A DNA stretch of 11,287 nucleotides from JAAUQA01 sp036351435 (lineage in GTDB: Bacteria > Pseudomonadota > Gammaproteobacteria > Competibacterales > Competibacteraceae), in assembly GCA_036351435.1 (NCBI GenBank), contig JAZBPA010000041.1, forward strand, positions 1 to 11,287, written 5' to 3'. Numbering within the stretch: the first letter of the stretch is position 1; each line of letters begins with the position of its first letter. Of this stretch, positions 8,251 through 11,287 are shown one piece after another. Under the pieces are notes generated by a model. The model was not told the DNA's origin. It saw nothing but the letters and a program-made list of their open reading frames with translations, and did not search any database. The position numbers and the translations under genes were made by a program.

Positions 8251-10452
8251 TCACAACAAATCTTGTGGATCGACATCCAATGACCAACGTACTTTTCTGG
8301 CCGTTTTCAACGTTCCCAGCTGTCCCACCCAGCGACCCAGAAATTCATGCAAGTGCCGCCGTTGGGCAGCTTGTATCAACAGTTGCGCACGGTAGCGACC
8401 GGCCCTGCGTTCCATAGGAGCCGGCACCGGGCCGAACAGTTCCACGCCATGCATAAACTGGCTACCTAAATCCATTGTTTCCCGTAGAAAACGGTGTGGT
8501 ACATCGGCTTGCAGTGCTTCGGCTCTGAGAAGGGCTTGCCAAGTAAACGGCGGCAGCCACGCTTCTCGACGTTCATTCAAAGCTGCTGTTGCAAAAGCGG
8601 AATAACCTTCAGTCACCAATACCCGTAACAAAGGATGCTGGGGATGATGGGTCTGAATAACCACCGTCCCCGGTCGTTGAGCCCGCCCAGCGCGGCCCGC
8701 CACCTGGACGATCAGTTGCGCCATACGCTCACTGGCGCGAAAATCAGCACCAAACAAGCCTTGATCGGCGTCCACGATTCCAACCAAGGTCACCGCTGGG
8801 AAATGATGCCCTTTGGCCAGCATTTGAGTACCGATCAAGATACGTCGTTTACCTTCGTGGATTTCGTTGAGCAAATTTTGCAGGCTGCCCTTACGACGGG
8901 TACTATCCCGGTCAATACGGGCAATGCCAACGGTGGGGAATTCCCGTTTGAGAACCCGTTCGAGACGTTCGGTACCTTGCCCCAACGCGCGTAAATCGAC
9001 GCTCCCGCAACTCGGGCAAGCAACCTCGACCGGCTGTTCCGCTCCGCAATGATGACAGATCAAGCGCTGTCGGCGCAGATGCACGGTCAAGCGCGCATCG
9101 CAGCGGCGGCATTGCGCTAACCAACCGCATTCGTGACAGATCAGGGTCGGTGCAAAACCGCGCCGATTGAGAAATAATAAAACTTGACCATCTTGTGCCA
9201 GATGAGCTCGCATACGGGCGAGCAGTGGTGCCGACAGCCCCTCTTCCATCCGTTGACGGCGTACGTCCAACACTTCGATAGCGGGTTCGACTGCGTCTCC
9301 CACCCGTTCCGGCAAGCTTAGATAGCGATAACGACCCGAACGGACATTTTGCAGGCTTTCCAGTGCCGGGGTGGCTGATCCCAGTACCACTGGTATATTC
9401 CACTGTCGAGCGCGTACCACCGCTAAATCACGGGCGTGGTAACGGAATCCATCTTGTTGTTTGAAAGAAAGATCGTGTTCTTCATCAATGATGATGACAC
9501 CCGGTTTTTGCAACGGTGCGAATATCGCCGAACGGGTACCGATGATGACCGAAGCACTACCATTCTGAGCCGAAGTCCAGGCGTCCAACCGTTCCCAATC
9601 AGTAAGATTGGAATGCAACACCGCCAACGGTTTGGTCAACCGTTCTGTAAAGCGCATCAGCAATTGTGGCGTCAGACCGATTTCAGGTACCAGCAACAGC
9701 GCTTGGCAGCCTCGGGCCAATACGGTTTCCACCGTGCGCAAATACACTTCGGTTTTACCGCTGCCAGTCACGCCATCTAATAAAAAAACGGCGAATTCAT
9801 CCAATGCCTGCCCAATATTCTTCACCGCCTCGTTCTGATATCGATTGAGCAATGGCGGTGATACAGAGCGCTCTACAATCTCTGACTGACTGGCTATCGC
9901 CTCGACCCAACCCTTGTCTCGCAATGCGCGAACTGTCCTCGTAGCATCCGGTAATTCTCGCCGCGTCTGGGTCGCTGGTACTCCTGCCGAATGCACGGCG
10001 AGATACTCCAACAGCACGCGTTGGCGAGGTGCTCGCTGGATTTTAGTTTCGGTTAGAGCGGTATGGCCGGCGGCAGTAACCCGCCAGAGCAATTCTTCTT
10101 TGCGTCGGATTGCGCGACCTTGGCGTAGCAGTACCGGTAATAAGGTGCTGAAAACTTCACCCGGCGGATGGTGATAATAGCGTTGTGCCCAATCGGCTAA
10201 TTTCAATAGATCGGGCGGCAAGAGCGGTTGGGTGTCAAGAATCTCAAGTACCGAACGCAACGACTCGGGGGGCACCGGGCTATCGTCACGGATTTCCAAT
10301 ACGACGCCAATCTGCTGGCTACGGCCAAACGGCACCCGCACCCGAATGCCGGGACGCAAGCGGGCGATTTCCGGCCCTCCCTCAGGTGCTAGATAATCAA
10401 ATCTCCGATATAACGGCGAAGGAACTGCAACTCGAAGAATTTTTTCCTTCAC
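8251..10452 (-). CDS. priA: Primosomal replication-restart helicase PriA
   Basis: PriA is a 3'-to-5' DNA helicase that recognises stalled forks and D-loops and reloads DnaB through PriB/DnaT. The 733-residue reading has the DNA-binding N-terminal domain (ILRVAVPSPLYRRFDY near the start), Walker A GVTGSGKT at 227-234, motif II DEEH at 323-326, GSATPALES from 358 and FLNRRGFAP from 427. Eight cysteines follow as four CxxC pairs at 439/442, 448/451, 466/469 and 479/482; they bind two zinc ions. GTQMLAKGHHFP and the QVAGRAGR motif VI come after them. Length matches the family. GTG 10452 is chosen because it gives MKEKILRVAVPSP, the usual PriA beginning. TTG 10476, overlapping the preceding stop as TTGA, or a longer TTG 10518 reading is possible, and no strong Shine-Dalgarno site decides. 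It lies 20 nt after the hydrolase gene and heads into argS, as in Pseudomonas. Confidence 0.97.
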   Translation of the reverse strand: MKEKILRVAVPSPLYRRFDYLAPEGGPEIARLRPGIRVRVPFGRSQQIGVVLEIRDDSPVPPESLRSVLEILDTQPLLPPDLLKLADWAQRYYHHPPGEVFSTLLPVLLRQGRAIRRKEELLWRVTAAGHTALTETKIQRAPRQRVLLEYLAVHSAGVPATQTRRELPDATRTVRALRDKGWVEAIASQSEIVERSVSPPLLNRYQNEAVKNIGQALDEFAVFLLDGVTGSGKTEVYLRTVETVLARGCQALLLVPEIGLTPQLLMRFTERLTKPLAVLHSNLTDWERLDAWTSAQNGSASVIIGTRSAIFAPLQKPGVIIIDEEHDLSFKQQDGFRYHARDLAVVRARQWNIPVVLGSATPALESLQNVRSGRYRYLSLPERVGDAVEPAIEVLDVRRQRMEEGLSAPLLARMRAHLAQDGQVLLFLNRRGFAPTLICHECGWLAQCRRCDARLTVHLRRQRLICHHCGAEQPVEVACPSCGSVDLRALGQGTERLERVLKREFPTVGIARIDRDSTRRKGSLQNLLNEIHEGKRRILIGTQMLAKGHHFPAVTLVGIVDADQGLFGADFRASERMAQLIVQVAGRAGRAQRPGTVVIQTHHPQHPLLRVLVTEGYSAFATAALNERREAWLPPFTWQALLRAEALQADVPHRFLRETMDLGSQFMHGVELFGPVPAPMERRAGRYRAQLLIQAAQRRHLHEFLGRWVGQLGTLKTARKVRWSLDVDPQDLL

Positions 10453-10472
10453 AAGTCGAACGCGGATTCCGC

Positions 10473-11213
10473 TCAATGCCGACGTTGCAAAAAGCGGAAG
10501 ATTTCCAATGCAAAACAATCGCCCCGCCAGGTATTAGTCGCCGTGACATGAGTCGCATACGGCAAGACCCAGAGACTGGCATCGGGAATGGTTTGGAACA
10601 TCTCCATTGCTTGTTCCAACGGCACCAGCGGATCACGGTCGCCCACAATAATCAGAGTCGGTTGTGTGATGCCCGCCAATACTTCCAGGTCATGGGCGTG
10701 ATCCGTGGTCGTCGGATCAAGGGCTTGTGAAACCCGGTTTAGCACTGTTTTCCAGGCGTCCGGTCCGCCTTGGGGATCATGAATATCGCTCAGCCATTGC
10801 TGCAAACCCAAGCCTCGCCAGTAATCGGGATCAGCCATGCTGCGGGTACCCTTATGACCGCTGATGTCCTTGCTATAACTAACCCGAAACAGCACTAGTT
10901 TATTGACCCGGTCGGGGTAATTAACGGCGATCCATAGCGCCACGGCACCGCCCATGGACGAACCAACCAGATGTGCCTTGGCGACGGCTAATTTATCCAT
11001 GAGTTCGATCACTTCACGGCCGATGTCACCAATGGTTAATTGCTCTGCAATCATCGGACTCCGCCCATGGCCGAGCTGATCAGGTATGATGACCTGGAAA
11101 CGCTGGGCCAAAGAGGCGATCTGAGGATCCCATTCTCGACCGTTCATGCCGCCACTGTGCAGTAAAATCAGCGTCTCACCCTGGCCGGTCTCGGTGTAGT
11201 GCAGTATGCTCAT
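10473..11213 (-). CDS. Alpha/beta-fold hydrolase, substrate unknown
   Basis: The 246-residue protein has a complete alpha/beta-hydrolase signature. There is an oxyanion-strand turn LLHSGG at 17-22, DQLGHGRS at 45-52, the nucleophile elbow GSSMG at 84-88 with Ser86, the acid GDRDPLVP at 191-198 (Asp194) and a likely catalytic His222 in ATHVTA. No signal peptide or membrane segment is seen, so it should be cytosolic. Similar proteins include esterases, enol-lactonases and BioH- or RutD-like enzymes; nothing in the sequence singles out one. The glycine usual before the catalytic His is Thr here. ATG 11213 is preferred over TTG 11273 because AAAGG lies about 9 nt upstream, the protein then starts at the first strand, and a perfect -10 box lies inside the longer version. 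It precedes priA by 20 nt and is probably co-transcribed, which need not mean a shared function. Confidence 0.88.
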   Translation of the reverse strand: MSILHYTETGQGETLILLHSGGMNGREWDPQIASLAQRFQVIIPDQLGHGRSPMIAEQLTIGDIGREVIELMDKLAVAKAHLVGSSMGGAVALWIAVNYPDRVNKLVLFRVSYSKDISGHKGTRSMADPDYWRGLGLQQWLSDIHDPQGGPDAWKTVLNRVSQALDPTTTDHAHDLEVLAGITQPTLIIVGDRDPLVPLEQAMEMFQTIPDASLWVLPYATHVTATNTWRGDCFALEIFRFLQRRH

Positions 11214-11249
11214 GACAAACAGCCTTTGGTCTTGAGGAAAACGGAATTG

Positions 11250-11255
11250 ATTATA
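11250..11255 (-). promoter_or_regulatory. Possible -10 box of the hydrolase-priA-argS operon
   Basis: TATAAT on the minus strand matches the sigma70 -10 consensus fully and would start transcription near 11243, about 30 nt before ATG 11213. No convincing -35 hexamer is found 16-18 nt upstream (CTGTTG or CCTGTT at best). Treat it as tentative. Confidence 0.35.
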
Positions 11256-11287
11256 ACCTTCCTTATTCTCCAACAGGGTGGCCGTTA

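Noticed and set aside
9436..9780. 114-codon open frame on the plus strand within priA
   Set aside because: It lies antisense to the conserved helicase motifs of priA, has no recognisable protein features, and is best read as a shadow frame.
10185..10730. 181-codon plus-strand open frame across the priA-hydrolase junction
   Set aside because: It is antisense to two well-supported genes and shows no domain or signal; both minus-strand frames carry full family motifs.

Overview
The window looks like chromosomal DNA of a gammaproteobacterium of roughly balanced GC content. The evidence is the gammaproteobacterial type of the 23S rRNA, tRNA and boxA sequences, together with the gene order priA-argS-SPOR protein, an order familiar from Pseudomonas and relatives. 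I cannot name the genus. No mobile element, CRISPR array, phage gene or plasmid function is visible.

Layout. Positions 1-2453 are a 23S rRNA gene on the minus strand, cut at its 3' end by the window edge. Upstream of it (rightwards) come a 97-nt spacer with a boxA-type antitermination element, a tRNA-Ala with anticodon GGC (2551-2623), and a good sigma70-type promoter (2644-2672). The 16S rRNA and tRNA-Ile that normally precede a bacterial 23S are absent. Instead an AT-rich gap leads to a divergent plus-strand gene for a Tat-exported DUF882/YcbK(MepK)-type murein peptidase (2876-3469). From 3475 to the right edge all genes are on the minus strand and closely packed. In transcription order they are an alpha/beta hydrolase (11213-10473), priA (10452-8251), argS (8187-6427), an FtsN-like SPOR-domain protein (6430-5762) and a large MscS-family mechanosensitive channel (5712-3475). 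The MepK-like gene and the channel gene converge with only 5 bp between their stop codons, at a 15-bp palindrome.

How the genes fit together. The minus-strand cluster looks like one housekeeping operon. It combines replication restart (PriA), arginyl-tRNA charging (ArgS), cell-division peptidoglycan binding (SPOR protein) and osmotic protection (MscS). The adjacent MepK-like hydrolase also acts on the cell wall, but it is transcribed separately.

The most interesting point is the rRNA locus. It appears to be an 'unlinked' 23S transcription unit, tRNA-Ala(GGC)-boxA-23S, with its own promoter. The tRNA is the GGC isoacceptor rather than the usual spacer-borne UGC one, and its CCA end is not encoded. 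Otherwise the protein genes look intact and conventional, and I see no new defence or mobile system here.
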